NCBI GenBank assembly: GCA_001949185.1
Contig: BDGG01000003.1
Coordinates: 2,773,158-2,837,157, forward strand
Length of the DNA: 64,000 nucleotides
Reading direction: 5' to 3'
Source: Ramazzottius varieornatus
Lineage: Eukaryota > Tardigrada > Eutardigrada > Parachela > Ramazzottiidae
The position numbers were made by a program, and so were the translations under genes. Shown here piece by piece: positions 47,016-58,505 of this stretch. Positions within the stretch are counted from its first letter, which is position 1. The number at the start of each line of letters is the position of its first letter. The notes under the pieces were generated by a model that did no database searches, was not told where the DNA came from, and worked only from the letters and a program-made list of their open reading frames with translations.

Positions 47016-48685
47016 ATGGCGAGCAAGCACAAGGAAGCGGCAGTCCACAATCCCATAGCTGAACGTGTGCCTTTCCTCGACGCTGACACCAGAGCCGAAG
47101 CTGGTAAGCTCCCTCGTAAGATGGATGACACCGGTGGTGTCTCTGACAAGAAGAATGTCGTACCGGAAGCGGCTGCGCGTAGGAACTGGGTCCTTGCAAC
47201 GGCGGTCCTTCTTTTGCTATCCTTGTTCGGTGTTCTCGAGGGTAATTTTCACCTGGTGTTTTTGGTTCGTTTGTTGGGTTGGTTTACAGTGGGCCGTTTC
47301 TGTACTCGTAGGGCAATTGGCAGCTGTGGGATTCTCAAAGAACGACTTCCAAGCTCCGTACTTTCATACGTTTCTCCGGTTCGTTTTCCGTATCATGGCA
47401 TTTCCATTGTCGCTCTTGGGTCGGTATGTCTACGCAAAGGCTCGTAAACGGGATTTTTCCTCAATGAATTTTGTCCGGTAAGACATGCGAGCTTGACAAA
47501 GCAATCTGACTACAGAAGAGTCCTATCATGTTCATTCTTTATGAAGTTTGGCAGGCATTGTGCGGCGGCGGCGGGACCCGAAGGCTTTGGATTCCGCACT
47601 TTTTTCCGCTTCTACTTCCTTCCGTCGATCACTGTGATAGGCGCGGGGCTGTTTTACATTGTTGCTCTCACATACGTGCAACCTTCAGTCACTTCGGCGT
47701 TCCTCGTGTCGACGGTGGCGCTCTCTTATGTTCTGTGCATTTTATTCCTTGGACACCCTCACCTCGTCGTGAAGGTATGCCCGGTCTCCCAGTAGTAGTT
47801 GGACTTATGTTCGACACTTCAGATTTCAGACGTTCTTCGTCCTGCTGTCGATGTCCGGAGTGGCACTAGTGGCATACGCAACTACGAATGATCCTATGGG
47901 CGAACAAGCTTACATTGGCGTCATTTGTATGGTTGGATCTCTCCTTTCCCTTTCACTGCATCAAGTAGGGTATTCCACGCTTTTCATTTCAAAACATACG
48001 TGAACGGCAATGACCGACGAATCTTGGTTTGTTTTTAGTTGTTTTATTCAAAGTCGTTCCCGAAAGCCGATTCCGATCAAGCCGCATTTTCGGTGACTGT
48101 CATGTTTGGGGCTGGACTTCTGGTATACTGGCCTGTTCCGCTCATACTGTGGTTGACCAAAGTGGAGGTGTGGTCGCCTGAGACGGCTCCTTGGGGATAC
48201 CTGATTGGCAGTGTCACTTCGTCATTAGGTAAGAAATTTTGATTCCCGCGGTTGACGCGCCTTGCTCTAACGTAGCCTTGCCGAAATTTTAGCGGTGGCC
48301 TTTCTTTACGCCTTTTGCCTGACGCTCTCCAGCCCGTTTTTCGTCTCTCTGGGTGATCTGCTGTCTCTTACGTTGAGTGGAGGTAAGTACTTCGCATGGT
48401 GGGCCTTTAAACGGCTTCCTGGTACTATGGCAGGTTGAAGTTCATGATTTTACAGTGAGCGACCATTTCATTCGCAACAAAGACCTACCGCCTCTTCAGA
48501 TTGTTGGGTCGGTGATAATAGGTGTCGCCTTCATCTTTCTGCTCTTGCCAGACGAAAAACTCTCTGTTGACTTGCAAAGAGTATTCAGAAGGCTCGATCT
48601 CTCCTCCGGTAATCCGGAAGATCGGAGTGCCAGGCGTCGGTCTCTTCCGACAGTAATATCAATGGACAAGGCAAAACCCGCCTGA
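47016..48685 (+). CDS. Solute carrier family 35 member F3/F4-like transporter
   Basis: Seven exons (47016-47241, 47312-47477, 47555-47774, 47830-47964, 48039-48228, 48293-48382, 48456-48685) join in phase to give 418 residues. After a cytosolic N-terminus there are about ten hydrophobic segments, among them WVLATAVLLLLSLFGVLEG, QLAAVGF, FYIVALTYVQPSVTSAFLVS, GVICMVGSLLSLSLHQLLYS and VGSVIIGVAFIFLLLPDEK. The layout and the terminal LLPDEKLS-type motif fit the SLC35F3/F4 group of the drug/metabolite transporter superfamily; SLC35F3 has been linked to thiamine transport. Exon 1 to 2 uses the acceptor CTCGTAG, confirmed by the homologous position in the downstream copy. The frame is intact, unlike the copy at 49431-51151. 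Confidence 0.8.
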
Positions 48686-49430
48686 TTCTTTTGATTCTTA
48701 AATTAATTGTGGGCAATTTTCTCGGTAATTTCTGCGGCCTAAAAATTGTACCCGCTCTCGCGATCCTATCCATGTACGTTGGGTTTCAAAAATCAAAAGC
48801 ACGTTAGAATCTTGTAAACAACTTCGTCGAATTACGATAAACTGGCTGACCTTCAGGCCTGGCTGGTGTGACTGACGTCTGCTCAATAAAGTGCACGTTG
48901 GTACTGTAGTTACAGGAAAGTTGCGTCACTGGGCAAACTAGCTGGTCCTGTCGGGCAAGGCCAAAGTTCGAGTAATCTGCGCGGTTCTGAAGATCGCGGA
49001 CATACTACGGGTTGACCATCACGTGAAAATTATCAGCAGACGGAGATATCCGCTTGCGGCACAGTACTGTTTTCACAAAGGCGAACACGAGAGTGTCGGC
49101 AAAGGCCGGGTTTATGGCATCAAAGGTTTCTGGCATGGTTGGAATTTCAGCATGAACGAGGAAGTACTGGCATTTTGTACGTCCGTCCGCTTTTGGGTAT
49201 CCGGATGTATGGTTTTTGGTTTCTGTTGTGGGGTGTTTGGTTTCCACGTGCTCAGAAAGAAGCAGTCATATTGGAAGTAGCAGTAAGAGAGTTCACTGGA
49301 ATGAGAATCGGAATGGGCATAGTTGACCAAAGCTGTATGGAAATTCGCAGTGACGCTATGCTGGGTAAATTTTCTTTGATAATTTCTTGCGGACGTTGTA
49401 CGATAGCCTTTGGACAACTCTGTTTGTATC
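48686..49430. other. Spacer between the two SLC35F-like copies
   Basis: 3' flank of the first copy. The beginning of the second copy is too degraded to place. Confidence 0.4.
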
Positions 49431-51151
49431 CCGTAGACTTCGAAAACAAGGAAGTGCTTCCGGTTCCTGGGATACTCGTTCTGCTGAAGAAGAACTGGAC
49501 GCTCGCAGTTGTGGTCCTGTTGGCTTTGACGACCTGAAGCGTCACGGAGAGTGAGTCAGGTTCTGAAATACATGAAACTTTTGAAGACGTCCCATTTCGG
49601 ACGTGTTTCTGTAGGTCAGCTGCTCGCTGTTGCTTTCGAACCGACGGACCGAAATGGGACCACGGACGGAACGGACAGCGGAACTGCAACGGACGAAAGT
49701 CCTCATGGATACCCTAATGAGTTCCGAGCTCCGTTCTTCCCCACGCTACTACGCTTCACATTTCGAGCACTGCCATTTCCGATAATTGTCTAGTACGCTG
49801 GACGCTCGCCACAGTACGAGGTCGCAGTTTCAGCCTGGGCAGCTTTTACCGGTAAGCCAGAACCGTTATCTTGCTTTGACCGGAAATCTTCTCTAGACAT
49901 CGTTATTTTCAGGCATTGTGCGGGAGTGACCGGTGCTGAAGGTTTCACTCTTCGTGCGTTTCTGTCCTACTACAGTCTTCCTGCTCTGGCAGTAAGATGC
50001 ACCGGTATACTATAAATAGTATCTCTGATGGACGTGGCGCCCTCTGTCACAGCCGCGTTCTTTTCCGCAATGGTCGCCATTTCTTACGTTTTCTCCATGT
50101 TGTTTCTCAACCAGTCCCACCTTATTCTCAAGGTACGATCATCCACCAGCCGGAAGTATCAAATATTTTTCATTCTTTCTTTCAAAATTCGTGTTTGTAT
50201 AGAGTGTCTTTGTGATCGTTTCCTGCGTCGGTGTTGCCTTGGTGGGCTACGCTACAACGAAGGACCCATTGGACCCATGCCAACGCCTTCATAGGAGTGA
50301 TGGCTGTGCTTGGGTCTTGCTTCTGCCTCTCAGCTCATCAGGTAACTCATCATCGCTTGCCTCTTTTTTTTAATTTTGATTACGAGCTGATGATTGACTC
50401 TTGTAGGGTCTTTACACCAAATCTTTTCCCAATGCCGACTCGAACCAAGCAGCCTTTACCGTTACCGTTTTCTTCACCGTTGGAGGTTTTTTTTTCCTAC
50501 TGGCCTCTGCGACTCGTACTGAAACTGGCGGGAGTAGAGGAATGGCACTGGAGTACAGTGCCATGGGCATACTTGCTGGGAAGCTGCTTGGTCACGCTCG
50601 GTAGGTTATCGCATTTTTATCACCGTCTAGACGGCAATACTATTGATACAATTTTGTGAAAAGTTGATCAGGTTTTGCTGACGTTCGTAGCTCTTGCGTT
50701 TCTTTACACGCTTTGTCTGACTCTGTCCAGCCCGTTCTTCGTTTCACTCGGGGAGCTTTTGAACCTTGCAGTCAGCGGAGGTACGGTAATGCTTCTTACC
50801 ATTCAACCAATCAGCTCTTCAGAGCGTCACATCGTCCCATTTTCGAAATGTCTAAACTATGAATCTCCATTTTTTGTTTTATTAGTGTGCGACTATTTCT
50901 TTCGGTCGGTTCCACCACCTCCGCTCCAGATTGTTGGCTCGGTAGTAATAGCCTTGGCTTTCGTTGTCCTGATTCTGCCAGATGAGAAGCTCTCCATAGA
51001 CGTCAAGGGGAGGATAGGAAGGAAGAAGCCGCTGCAGACAGAACAAGGGACCAGCCACGTCTCCATCGAGGTTTCTGAAACCTATAAGTACTCTGATGCC
51101 GAACTTGCTTTCCACGAGTTCTCAGGTGTGTCTGGTAGACGACGAGGCTGA
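49431..51151 (+). pseudogene. SLC35F3/F4-like transporter pseudogene (tandem duplicate)
   Basis: Homologous exon by exon to the gene just upstream: KKNWTLAVVVLLALTT, QLLAVAFEPTDR, FRAPFFPTLLRFTFRALPFP, HCAGVTGAEGFTLRAFLSYY, APSVTAAFFSAMVAISYVFS, GLYTKSFPNADSNQAAFTVT, FLYTLCLTLSSPFFVSLGEL and VGSVVIALAFVVLILPDEK. Breaks: in-frame TGA after LLALTT, TAG after FPIIV (near 49791), TAA after TGIL (near 50015), a frameshift after TKDPL (near 50270) and another in the T run of GGTTTTTTTTTCC (about 50485). The last exons remain open. With five independent lesions it is a dead copy unless the assembly is poor here. Confidence 0.85.
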
Positions 51152-51836
51152 CCAGTGAATTTTCTATCAGCTTCCACCAAATGCAATTTTTGATGCGACT
51201 AGTGCACAAGAGGGAAGCAACAGTGCGTCCCACATTTGAACTAAGTTAGTTATCATTACTAGCTGAATGAACAGACTTGCCTTTTGACCTATTCATCGGC
51301 CACGCGTAAAATCATTTGTTTGTTAAACATTCAAATCCCACACTATCACACCACTCACGTACAGTTTCCATATGCATAACAAGCTTTCTTAAAAAACTGA
51401 AATCGGTTTCAGCTCTCTACGGTCCACTCGGCTTTCAACAGTATAAGTACTTAGCACTGAGGTACCGATAAGTTTATAGCATTCGGGCCGGCTTCCCTCG
51501 TACGGTACTCTGGCAGCAAATCGTGATATGTCAGTGCGTAATTCAGCACAAAAGCAAAACGCCAGCGACATACCGCCTGAAGCGCGGTGTGGAGGCCTTC
51601 CGTGACGACGCCCTCATCTCGTCACTCTACGCATGAATATCACTCGAGGTCAGAACTTTTCGGTAGTGATGGTTTTGCACAGTTGAGCGCAGTCTGAAGG
51701 CTTCAGAAACGGCCGCAGCTTCTTTACAGTTCATCCCAGTCTTTCTCAATTTCGCTCATGGAATAGCTAAATATCGCATAGAAGACGACTCTCTGGCAAA
51801 AAGCTTCCTCTAGCTGAAACTAGTTTCAAAGTCAAG
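51152..51836. other. Spacer upstream of ABCG gene
   Basis: 3' flank of the pseudogene and upstream region of the ABCG gene. Nothing else recognised. Confidence 0.4.
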
Positions 51837-54800
51837 ATGCAAATCGTGGAGCCACCACAGTTTCTCTTCAACTCCGCCGCGGCGACTGCGGATTCCAGTG
51901 CCAATATCCATCCCGGTACAGCGCTATTCCCGACCCTTCCCGCCGGATTTCAGAATGGAGCAGCCCAATCGACGCTGTATGCAGGAGCTACTACTCTCAC
52001 TTCGTGTCTGGAACTGGTCAACGTTGAACACATCGGCGAGATCGCCAAAGGTACCCTGTTCCAGAAACTGACCGGAAATATCCCGTCTGGCCCTGTTCTA
52101 AAGGATGTGTCGTTCGAGGTTTACAGCGGAGAACTCATGGCGATTCTCGGATCAAGCGGTAGTGGCAAACGGGCATTGCTGGACGTGATCAGCCGGAGAG
52201 CTCTTGGAACCACCCGTGGAATAATACTGTTGAACCAGATGCCTCTGACGGCACAAATCTTCCTGGTAAATTTCGACTTCCAAAACACAACAAAAGTTGA
52301 TGCTTAAAGTAAATGAAATGATGCTCGACAGACAAAGCGAACAATATTGTTATCTCAAGTGGCGCACATTCTTATTCTTGTTTGCCGGAAGGGTGCGCCA
52401 CTAGAGACAACTATGTTGGTCTAATATGATCGGAAGGGGTTTCGGTGTTTTCCCCAGCTCTGGTTTTGATGTCAGCACAATATTGACAAGTTGCCATATA
52501 CTCTACTAATCTATTATTTTCGTATTTTTGTAGGAGGTCTGTGCCATCGTCACTCTGAGAAGCGACTTGATTCCCGGCCTCTCCGTTCAACAGACCATGA
52601 ATTTTGCGGCGGCATTGACCGTCAGTCGAGTTTTAAGCGCTAATCAACGGCATGAACGAGTGAAGCGTGTAGTGGAGGATATGGGCCTGAACGATCCACA
52701 GCTTCTCAACAAGGAAGTATCCCTCTTGACCACGAGCGAAAAACGCCGACTTATCATCGCCATGGAACTTGTCCGCGATCCACGTAAACAAACATATTTT
52801 GTTTACGAAATTAACGGTACCGGTGCAATAGTGTCATGACAATTTGTTTTATTATTTTCCAGTGGTCGTGTTGATTGACGAACCAACGCGAGACTTGGAT
52901 CCACTGAACTCGTACCTCGTGATCTCCTGCTTGGCCAAATACGCCAAGAAGTACGACCGAATCCTAGTGATCACTTTGGAAAAGCCTCGATCGGACATCG
53001 TAGCTTTGCTGGACCGAGTGACCATATTGTCTTTGGGGGACGTGGTCTACACTGGGTACACCAAAACCATGGTGGACTACTTTTCTCGGATCGGGTTTCC
53101 GTGCCCGCTGTTGGAGAATCCGCTCATGTACTACCGTAAGAATGCTCCCATTTCTCCGTTTCGCAAAACGCACGAGATCGTTATCCAATTGAGCGGCGCG
53201 TTCTCATTGCTATCCGCTGAAGGACTGCGCCACCCGAGATGCCGATCTTGTGCGTTTTGTTTGTCCAGCTCCTAAATATTATTATCAATGTCTTGTTCTG
53301 TAGTATGCTTGGCCACAGTTGACCGTCGCTCCAAAGACCGCTTCACTGAAACCAATGGACACATCGAAATGCTCGTGCAGAAGTACAAGTTTGAAGGGGG
53401 CCCTTATAAACGTTACGCACCATCAGCAGGTGAGGCCACCGACGTTTTGTCATGAACGCCGCCTGACATTGGACATTCCAGTAAAAGAAACATATTTTTA
53501 GATGAAAATGGACGTATGAATCCACCAGTACTTTCCGCACTGGCCAAACCAGGAAGTACTTCAAATCTGGGCGCCCTAGTGGGCCGGAAGTTCACCCACC
53601 TCTTCGGGGTCTTCTGCAATCCTCTCAGTTCGATTTCATGGGAAATAATATTCCTCAGAATCCTCGCTTTTCCATGCCTCTCATTCTTTATATGGCTGTT
53701 CTACTTTCGTGTGAACAGTCGGAGTCAGTATAGCTTCGCGACCAGGAATGGGCTGATTTTCAACGCGCTGGCCATTGTCAGCTTCCTGTCGGCGATCCAG
53801 ACCACATTTTCATGTAAATTTCTCGCACAATATATCATTGAACTGTTCTTTTTATAAAGTGGTCCATGCTTTCAGTCAGTTCATTTCGGACACGGTACTT
53901 TCAAGAAAGTCGATCAGGAGCCTACAATGGGCGAGTCTTTATCCTGTCGGAAGCCATCCATTCGGCGTTCGTTAACCTAATAACAGTGTTCGGCGGTTCA
54001 GCTATCCTTTTCTACGGGTGTGGTCTTCGTGATCGCGATGACGGGCTCAATTTCATCCTGTTTTCGTTCGTGCTGTACTGTTGCTGGAACTTCGTGGAGC
54101 TTCAAACTAGTTGCTTGATGGTTTGCATCAAAGAACCGTTGGAAGCTTTGTCCACCACATTATTCATCACGATATTCTATCTTGTCTGCGCTAGTGGAAC
54201 TGTCAAGTGAGTTCTCCCCTCCCTTATTGGGGTGTCGGGAAGTAACTTCAGCACGTTTGTCTTCTGAAGTGGCGCACACATCCGCTGGCTAACAATGGGA
54301 ACGTGCGCCACTTGAACTAACGATCATGTTCAAGTCATTTGCCGACATCCCCATTAATTTCACTTGTCGAAAAAATAGTGACGGAAAACGTTTTGTTCTG
54401 AATGTTGTTTGTAGATCCATTTGTAACCTGGACGACTGGCTGTTCTTCCTGACATATGGAACAATTTACCGCTACGCGGGGTCCGTCATCAACTCCAATG
54501 AGTTCTTTGTGGCTAATGTTTCAGCGCAAGACCTCGTGGGTAGAAATGGAGTGCCGTGTGGATACCTCGTGGATTCGCAAAGTCATTGCCGGTACCTTAA
54601 TTCCACGGACTACCTGCTGCAACGGTATACTCGACCATCTAACCCCACATTCCTCTACATGGACGTATGTGTGATCCGTTACTCACAAAGTTCTGGGTGA
54701 TTCCGCACTCGTGATCTGCTGTATAAATTGATAAGTATTTTATTCTCTTTGCAGATGTATAGAGATTTCGGTTTATGCTGGGCTTTTTATCTGGGAATGA

Positions 54801-54868
54801 TCTTGGTAGCCTTGCTGGTGTATTCCATCCCTTTACCTTCTTTTATCAAACGAAAGTACCGCGACTGA
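51837..54868 (+). CDS. ABCG8: ABC transporter subfamily G half transporter (ABCG5/ABCG8-like)
   Basis: Eight exons (51837-52265, 52534-52783, 52863-53135, 53304-53429, 53502-53813, 53876-54206, 54415-54664, 54755-54868) join in phase to give 694 residues. The nucleotide-binding domain comes first, then about six membrane segments, as in all ABCG half transporters. The ATP site is altered. Walker A reads GSSGSGKRALLD, with Arg at the usual Ser/Thr (about residue 112). The signature is LTTSEKRRL in place of LSGGE. The H-loop is ITLEKPRSD, with Glu in place of His. Walker B (VVVLIDEPTRDLDP) is intact. A similar decay is known in ABCG8, which pairs with ABCG5 to export sterols, and MVDYFSRIGFPCP and DRRS fit that group. 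The partner is not in the window. I cannot exclude an ABCG5 label. Two introns carry palindromic elements. Confidence 0.85.
52327..52430. mobile_element. Intronic palindromic element, copy 7
   Basis: Arms TCAAGTGGCGCACATT and GGGTGCGCCACTAGAG with a loop holding TTTGCCGGAAG, in ABCG intron 1 (52266-52533). The outer termini are worn. Confidence 0.7.
54229..54352. mobile_element. Intronic palindromic element, copy 8
   Basis: The best-preserved copy: left end GGGGTGTCGGGAAGTAACTT, right end AAGTCATTTGCCGACATCCCC, core arms GAAGTGGCGCACAC and AACGTGCGCCACTTG. Short direct repeats ATT flank it. It lies in ABCG intron 6 (54207-54414). Confidence 0.8.
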
Positions 54869-55522
54869 CAACCTCTTTGAAGGCACGGAAGGAAAAGCGG
54901 TGCGCGAAGAGTTGCACCATCAAGTATTACCCTATCTTAAGCTCTTTTTCTACAATATACGTTTTTATTGCTTACTTTTTAGCTTCGTTGACAGAAAACA
55001 AGAAAACTTAATTGCCAGAAGTTCTAGATACCGTAGTCCAGAGAATACTTAGAAACTTGATTTTTCTTGCCAAGGGGACATTACACTCTGCAAGGGATCA
55101 TGAACCGTCGACTTTTGACCGGCTGGTGCGGTTGACAATCCGACGGTGACGGTGATAACGATACTTTTCCAAATACTCTTCTGGATTACCGGAGATGAGT
55201 TCGGTGCACTGACTGGATGTCAAACAGAACTGCGAGTTTTTTCCTGATTTTCAGATTTCTGACAAAGACAAAGGCCCAGCGCGCGTTAAGTCATGGAATA
55301 TGTGATATGACATATCAAAGTCATGATGTCGCATAACGGCAGTATGACGTGAAATCAGCTGATAGTTAGAACCTTACGACTTCCGCCTACCGACTACGGA
55401 ACTTTCGTTCTTCGTTTAATTCCCCCTCTTTCTGCTCCACATTCCCACTTGCAGGAGATTCTCTTAAGGACGAGGTCGATCTCTCAAGGAATATCTAAAC
55501 CGGACGACCGAAAACGGAGGAG
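54869..55522. other. Intergenic spacer
   Basis: ABCG 3' flank and carbonyl reductase promoter. TATGACATATCAAAGTCATG-like partial palindromes near 55302-55326; nothing else recognised. Confidence 0.4.
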
Positions 55523-56896
55523 ATGAGTCTCCCGGGCGGTCGCGTTGCAGTGGTAAGTGATTGCTCAGCCTTCACTGTTCCCCGGAGGCAGCTTTACGTC
55601 TATAATATCCCAGCAGCACCCAGTCATTCCTGTGGCGAAAAGCCGTTCTCTTGCTTTGCAGGTAACTGGAGGTAACAAAGGAATCGGGTATGCTATCGTC
55701 AAAGGACTGTGCGAGCAGCTTCGCGATCAGGGAGTCGTTTATCTTGCAGGTAAATTTTAACTTATTACTACACTGTGATACTGTATATGTGATACGGTAC
55801 ATACAGTATACTACAGTTTATGAACATCAAATTCACCTTACTGTGCGTGTAAGCGTACACTGATGTTCTGTATTGCGCTCGCAGCGAGGGATGAAAAACG
55901 AGGTCAGGATGCTGTCAACAGGCTGAAAGATGCCGGTCTGAATCCCAGGCTTCTTCAGTTGGACATTTCCAACCCGAAAAGTATCGAGAGAGCACGCGAT
56001 CAGCTGAAGGTTGGGATAGACGTGCTGGTGTGCAATGCAGGGATAGCTTTCAAGGCACGGGAAAGTCTTCGCTAAACATCGAATCAATGCTGTATATCAA
56101 GATCGGTTGTTCGTTCCAGAATGACGCAACAGAACCTTTCGGGGAACAAGCAGAAGTGACTGTGGCCACGAACTTTACGGGAACGGTCCACACATGCGAG
56201 AAACTGTTTCCATTGCTTCGCCCACATGCCAGGTAACTATCATCATGAGTACAGGTTTCGGTTAATTGATGATCCATGATTATGTAACTAATGAGAAATT
56301 TCTGATTTTCCGTAGAGTTGTCAACGTTTCGAGCAGAGCTGGCGATGTCGAGAAGATCGCAAACTCCAATTTGAAGACCCGACTGATTTCCGAAGATCTG
56401 ACGATGGACGAGCTGAAAAAGATCATGAACGACTTCGTTTCGTGAGTGTTTGCCAACTTTATTACCTCTTGACTTCTCGCGGACTATTGATCTTATTTTA
56501 GGGCCGCGAAACGAGGAACACACAAGGATGTAGGGTTCCCCAACACGGCTTACGGCATGTCGAAGATCGGCTTGACGGCTGCAACCAGAATCCTTCAACG
56601 TGATATTGCCAAGTATAACAAGAACGAGGACATTATTGTCAATGCGGTAAGTCCTGCGATATTTTCGATTTGGAACAGCAAAGACGATAACAGAGTGAGT
56701 TTTTGTACAGTGCTGTCCCGGGTACGTGGATACGGACATGACGAGCCACAAAGGCACGAAGACTATCGAAGAGGGAGCTGATACGCCCATCTACCTGGCT
56801 CTGCTTCCGCCTCAGGATGGCAAGAGCGACCAGTCAGTACCAAAGGGAAACTTTGTCGCCGAACGGAGAATCCTCGATTGGACCAAGGGTTTCTGA
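55523..56896 (+). CDS. CBR1: Carbonyl reductase (NADPH), short-chain dehydrogenase
   Basis: Seven exons (55523-55552, 55662-55749, 55885-56054, 56120-56232, 56316-56441, 56502-56646, 56711-56896) give 285 residues, close to CBR1 (277). TGGNKGIGYAIVKGLCEQL is the nucleotide-binding glycine motif, and DVLVCNAGIAFK stands where NNAG is usual. NVSSRAGDVE carries the active-site serine and AYGMSKIGLTA the Tyr-x3-Lys pair. CCPGYVDTDMTSHKGTKTIE is the CBR1 C-terminal block. The cytosolic enzyme reduces quinones and other carbonyls. The exon 3 donor is unusual: the best protein alignment ends exon 3 at AAG before GCACGG, a GC donor. A GT donor ten bases later would insert three residues (ARE). Confidence 0.92.
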
Positions 56897-57526
56897 GGAT
56901 GCATGGCCGTGAAGAAGCTACCAGCAATCCGTCTAGTATTCCCTGTCCAGCTGCTCAGAATTTTCCGGTCCATTTCATACATAGTATTTATTGGTAGGTG
57001 TTTTGGTTTAACCTTCCGACAAGCTTCATTGCCGGTATGTAGTGTGAAAATCTGCTAGCTTACAGTATCTCATCAGCGGAACGAGTTACGTCAGATAACT
57101 TTTATTTTTATTCCTGCATGTTCCCGCTTGATTCTTCAAATTGTGCACGGGGAATGGATTACCACGTGTGGTATCCATCTGCTTATTTCCGGTTCTGATG
57201 ACATGTCCGGTCCCTTCCTGTAATTCTTACCTTCAAAGTGAACACGGGACTTTCCCCTCGCAATACCAGGTCTTTCTTTGACTGGCTGGTTTGCTCTTCG
57301 CGTACGCAAGGGGTGGAAAAATGATTGATTTACGCACGGTTCTATGCATGCTCTCTCTGGCCGGTTTTTTTCAGGTCTAACGAGACTAAAATTCCGTTAG
57401 ACCATTTTTTGCCATTCGGCAGGGCCTCGAAGAGAGCCATGCGAAACCGAAGGGACTAACCGAGCTTGTGGTCTATAGACTGGACAATTTTTTCCATGTC
57501 GATCTGTTACAGTACCTCTCCTGAGT
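56897..57526. other. Intergenic spacer
   Basis: Carbonyl reductase 3' flank. No gene recognised. Confidence 0.4.
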
Positions 57527-57646
57527 ATGAGCCTCAAAGTTATATTTCAGAACAATGAGCTTCAGGAAGAACTGCAGAAGCTGGTCAGCAGAATGAACGA
57601 AGCCGCCTTGTCCAGACAAGCCGACAAACTTCATCGTTCGCTGTAA
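57527..57646 (+). CDS. Short coiled-coil ORF or last exon of an unseen gene
   Basis: An open frame reads NNELQEELQKLVSRMNEAAL and then SRQADKLHRSL and a stop. It looks like real protein (amphipathic coiled coil). It may be a 39-residue ORF starting at ATG 57527 or an exon starting after the acceptor TATATTTCAG at 57550. I found no matching upstream exon. Confidence 0.3.
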   Translation: MSLKVIFQNNELQEELQKLVSRMNEAALSRQADKLHRSL

Positions 57647-57672
57647 AGAGCTCGTGAAGTGTCCGCCAGTGA

Positions 57673-58034
57673 ATGCGGGACCCTTTCGCGAGTGGAGTTC
57701 TGGAAGCCGACAAGCGACTTAGCGTCACCATGTCCCGTGTAAACCTCGTCTACGTTTTCTCGTTATTGAGAACCTGCGAGCTGTATTCCATCGCGGTGCA
57801 TGCTGGATTCATGGGGGTAATTGGATTCTCTACCGTTTCGGAAGTAAGCAAACAGTAAGTTTTGCACTGTAGTTTTCTAACCGCGGAAAGAGCGATATGA
57901 TTCTGGCAGGTAATTCTTTCCAGATCGCCGTCATTTACGGAGGATATGTTTGTTTTTTGATTGAGCGAGGAGAAAAAGCTGACAGCTTCATACGAACGCT
58001 GTCGAAGATGTTGAGCACCACCGCCGTCGGTTGA
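57673..58034 (+). CDS. Small predicted membrane protein, unknown function
   Basis: Two exons (to 57843, then 57924-58034) join in phase 0. From ATG 57730 (CACCATGTC, good context) the product has 74 residues; an in-frame ATG at 57673 would give 93. Two hydrophobic stretches (MGVIGFSTVSEIAVIYGGYV and LVYVFSLLRT) suggest a two-pass or hairpin membrane protein. It ends LSKMLSTTAVG. No family recognised. Hydrophobicity and a clean intron are the only support. Confidence 0.45.
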
Positions 58035-58505
58035 GGCTGCCAACAGTGCCAGTGAATCATATTGTGTGCTCAGTCCTCACTGTGCGTACATTGCATCTAT
58101 GACGAGGCTTCACAATGGTAAAGTTTGTGGATCTATTCAGAATCTGCATGAAGTTTTGTTAAGATTGACTCTAGCATTCTGGCAGACAGTTTCAAAATAG
58201 TTCGCGCTGTGTAAGGTAGAGGAGCAATGGCGGTTCTTGTCATGAGAATGTCAGAAAAGCATTATGACATGACAAAGACCACAAGGAAGTTGATGACTAG
58301 TTGGAATTGCGCCTTCAAGCACAACAAAAAGACGAAGACATCTGTTTCGCCTTCTTTGACATCACTGAGAGAATCAAATAAAGACCCACAGAAATTAGGT
58401 TGGGTTCCAAGCAGCAGCACTTGTTAATTTGAGATAGTTCTTGACCACTCTTCAAAACATTTGCCACCGTGGAACAGTCCAGTTTGACTGCTGAAGTTCA
58501 AAAAT
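58035..58505. other. Intergenic spacer
   Basis: No gene recognised. Confidence 0.4.
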
